From positions 1 to 7,022 of the forward strand of contig JANXYE010000663.1 in the NCBI GenBank assembly GCA_025350285.1: a stretch of 7,022 bases of DNA, read 5' to 3'. Source of the DNA: Chloroflexota bacterium (GTDB taxonomy: Bacteria > Chloroflexota > Dehalococcoidia > Tepidiformales > Tepidiformaceae). Shown one piece after another: positions 5,636-7,022 of this stretch (positions are counted from its first letter, which is position 1; each line of letters begins with the position of its first letter). The notes under the pieces are model-generated. The model ran no database searches, had not been told where the DNA came from, and was given only the letters and a program-made list of their open reading frames with translations. The translations under genes and the position numbers were made by a program.

Positions 5636-6619
5636 ATGCGGATCGCCGAAATCAACGACATCGCCAGCGTCGCCTCGGAACTCGCCGAAGGGCTGCGCGC
5701 CCGCGGGCACACCGTCCAGGTCATCCGCCCTCGGCTCTTTGGCGGAAGCCTACCCTGGATGGTGAAGCCGCTCATTGGGCCGGTCCGCGCCGTCGAATGG
5801 GCGCAGCTCATCCGCCAGGTCCACGCCGGCGACTTCGATGTCGTCCATATCCACTACGCCTACCTCGGCATGGTAGGCGTGCTCGGCAAGTTCCCGTTCA
5901 TCCTCCATTGCCACGGCAGCGACGTGCGCAAGATCACACCGTTCACCCGGCCAATGATTGAACGCTCGCTCCAGGCCGCGAAGCGCGTCTACTACGCCAC
6001 CCCGGACCTCGCGGACTACGTGCTCAAGCGCCGTCCCGACGCGGAGTTCCTCCCGAACCCGGTGGACGACGCGGAGTTCCGGCCCACCGTGGCCGCCTCG
6101 GAACAGACTGGCGTCTTCATCTGTTGTTCGCTGACAGGCATCAAGGGCGTGCCGCGCATCCTCGCCGCTTGCCGGCGGCTGGCCCGCGTTCGCCCGGAGA
6201 TTAAGGTGACGGCCATCGCCGGGGGCGAATACACGGACGCATTCGCGCGCCTGCCGAACGTCACGCTGATCCCCCGCCAGGCTCGCTCCGCGCTCCCGGG
6301 AATTCTCAACCGCCACGCGGTGGTGATGGGCCAGGCGCTGCTCGGCGCGGTCGGCATGGCCGAACTCGAAGCCGTCTCGTGCGCCCGTCCCGTCGTCGCC
6401 TGGTACCGCTACAACCGGGCCTATCCCGAGCCTCCGCCGATCGTTCGCGCCGTCGATGGATTCGACATCGCCACCGCTGTCGAGCGTCTCATCGACAACC
6501 CGGCCGAACGTGATCGCCTCGGCGCCGAGGGGCGCCGGTGGATCCAGCGTTACCACAACCTCGACGACGCCTCCGGCAAAGTCGAAGCGGCGGCCATCCA
6601 GCTGGTTTCCCACCGCTAA
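5636..6619 (+). CDS. GT4-type glycosyltransferase
   Basis: This 327-residue enzyme has a GT-B fold layout and likely moves a sugar from a nucleotide-sugar to a lipid-linked or growing glycan at the inner membrane face. The N-domain opens MRIAEINDIASVASELAEGL and RARGHTVQVI, with DVVHIHYAYLG (68-78) and HCHGSD (91-96), which are typical acceptor-domain marks. The C-domain has FLPNPVDDAEF (138-148), TGIKGVPRILAA (167-178) and MAELEAVSCARPVVAWY (241-257), the donor-binding region. The usual EX7E motif keeps the second Glu (E245), but the first position is Gly237. The ATG at 5636 is chosen over a TTG directly before it. It starts 18 bases after the co-polymerase-like gene and probably shares its transcript. 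Sugar and linkage cannot be predicted. Confidence 0.85.
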   Translation: MRIAEINDIASVASELAEGLRARGHTVQVIRPRLFGGSLPWMVKPLIGPVRAVEWAQLIRQVHAGDFDVVHIHYAYLGMVGVLGKFPFILHCHGSDVRKITPFTRPMIERSLQAAKRVYYATPDLADYVLKRRPDAEFLPNPVDDAEFRPTVAASEQTGVFICCSLTGIKGVPRILAACRRLARVRPEIKVTAIAGGEYTDAFARLPNVTLIPRQARSALPGILNRHAVVMGQALLGAVGMAELEAVSCARPVVAWYRYNRAYPEPPPIVRAVDGFDIATAVERLIDNPAERDRLGAEGRRWIQRYHNLDDASGKVEAAAIQLVSHR

Positions 6620-6688
6620 CCCGCAGGGTGAGGCGGACGTCCGGAGGATGGGGCGCGATGCCTGTCCCAACTCCACCGGCCGCCGCCT
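6620..6688. other. Short gap between convergent glycosyltransferase genes
   Basis: These 69 bases separate two convergent genes. They hold a perfect 10-bp palindrome, CGGACGTCCG (6634-6643), flanked by GAGG and GGAGG. No stem followed by a T-run is present, so no intrinsic terminator is called. Confidence 0.4.
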
Positions 6689-7022
6689 TCAGCTGGGCTC
6701 GCGTAGCCCGCGCTTGATCGCCGCCCGCAGACGCGAGTCCAGCTTGCGGGCGAGGCTATCGAAGTCGAACTCCTCCATCACCGCCGCGCGCCCGGCAAGA
6801 TTGAGCCCGAGCTCTCCACGGTTGTGCTGTTCGAGCAGCGCGCGAATGATCCGGGCCGTGTCGTCAAACCCGGTCGCCCGCGCGGCTCCCGCCAGGGGAA
6901 ACGTCCAGATCACATAGCGGCCGCGGGAGAGCGCTTCGATCGCCATGAATGAGGTGCCGTCGTGGTTGGTGAGCCGCACGTAGACGGTGGTCTCGCGATA
7001 CACCGCCTCCATATCCGTGACC
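6689..7022 (-). CDS. Glycosyltransferase, C-terminal part (cut by window edge)
   Basis: The reading frame is open to the right edge of the window (codons GTC-ACG-GAT before the ATG at 7012), so this is the 3' end of a longer gene. The visible 110 residues match the C-terminal donor-binding domain of GT4-like glycosyltransferases. DMEAVYRETTVYVRLTNHDG is followed by TSFMAIEALSRGRYVIWTFP, which corresponds to the EX7E region with Asp in the first acidic position (DGTSFMAIE). The rest is a helix-rich tail: FDDTARIIRALLEQ, then LGLNLAGRAAVMEEFDFDSL and a basic end. The acceptor domain is outside the window. It is convergent with the other glycosyltransferase and probably belongs to the same surface polysaccharide cluster. 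Confidence 0.8.
   Translation of the reverse strand, partial: VTDMEAVYRETTVYVRLTNHDGTSFMAIEALSRGRYVIWTFPLAGAARATGFDDTARIIRALLEQHNRGELGLNLAGRAAVMEEFDFDSLARKLDSRLRAAIKRGLREPS

Noticed and set aside
6634..6643. 10-bp palindrome CGGACGTCCG as a terminator or operator
   Set aside because: No loop-forming stem with T-run and no promoter nearby; a palindrome of this length can occur by chance in GC-rich DNA.
5750..6676. Minus-strand ORF of 308 codons opposite the glycosyltransferase
   Set aside because: The plus strand has clear GT4 motifs across the same span; the antisense frame is open because of GC-rich third positions.
1..7022. CRISPR array, tRNA/rRNA genes, insertion sequence, toxin-antitoxin pair or defence system
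   Set aside because: No regularly spaced repeats, no tRNA-like cloverleaf, no transposase motif and no paired small toxin/antitoxin frames were found on reading both strands.

Overview
This is a GC-rich bacterial chromosomal window with tightly packed genes on both strands. It carries seven complete genes and two genes cut by the window edges. No rRNA, tRNA, CRISPR array, insertion sequence or phage gene is visible. Three things hint at a Chloroflexota-like or actinobacterial-like organism: a bacterial coenzyme F420 pair (cofD, cofC), GC-rich codon third positions, and promoters whose -10 box sits directly in front of ATG with no Shine-Dalgarno sequence. This assignment is an inference with low to moderate confidence, because there is no marker RNA to settle it.

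Layout, left to right. (1) Positions 1-112, minus strand: the first codons of a type-B carboxylesterase. (2) Positions 113-322: a divergent intergenic region with a 13-bp palindrome, a GC hairpin and a possible extended -10 box. (3) Positions 323-619, plus strand: a small DUF503/YlxP-family protein. It is followed at 710-1198 by ruvC, the Holliday junction resolvase, which has its own recognisable promoter and no ruvA or ruvB nearby. (4) Positions 1199-1349: a repeat-rich gap between convergent genes. (5) Positions 4453-1350, minus strand: a three-gene run in the order O-antigen ligase/polymerase-like membrane protein, cofD, cofC. The first two genes are 9 nt apart and cofD/cofC overlap by one base (TAGTG), so they look co-transcribed. 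(6) Positions 4454-4525: a divergent promoter region with a clear sigma70-type promoter on the plus strand. (7) Positions 4526-6619, plus strand: a two-TM polysaccharide co-polymerase (Wzz)-like protein and a GT4-type glycosyltransferase. (8) Positions 6689-7022, minus strand: the C-terminal part of a second glycosyltransferase, convergent with the first.

Functionally the right half is a cell-surface polysaccharide locus (ligase/polymerase, chain-length-type protein, two glycosyltransferases). CofC makes the activated guanylyl donor and CofD transfers it to the deazaflavin Fo, so the two together perform the middle steps of F420 synthesis. Their position downstream of a polysaccharide gene is the most unusual feature of the layout. 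It most likely reflects simple co-transcription, but it deserves a conservation check. I see no convincing evidence for a wholly new system here. The best-supported non-trivial signal is the repeated leaderless-promoter arrangement.
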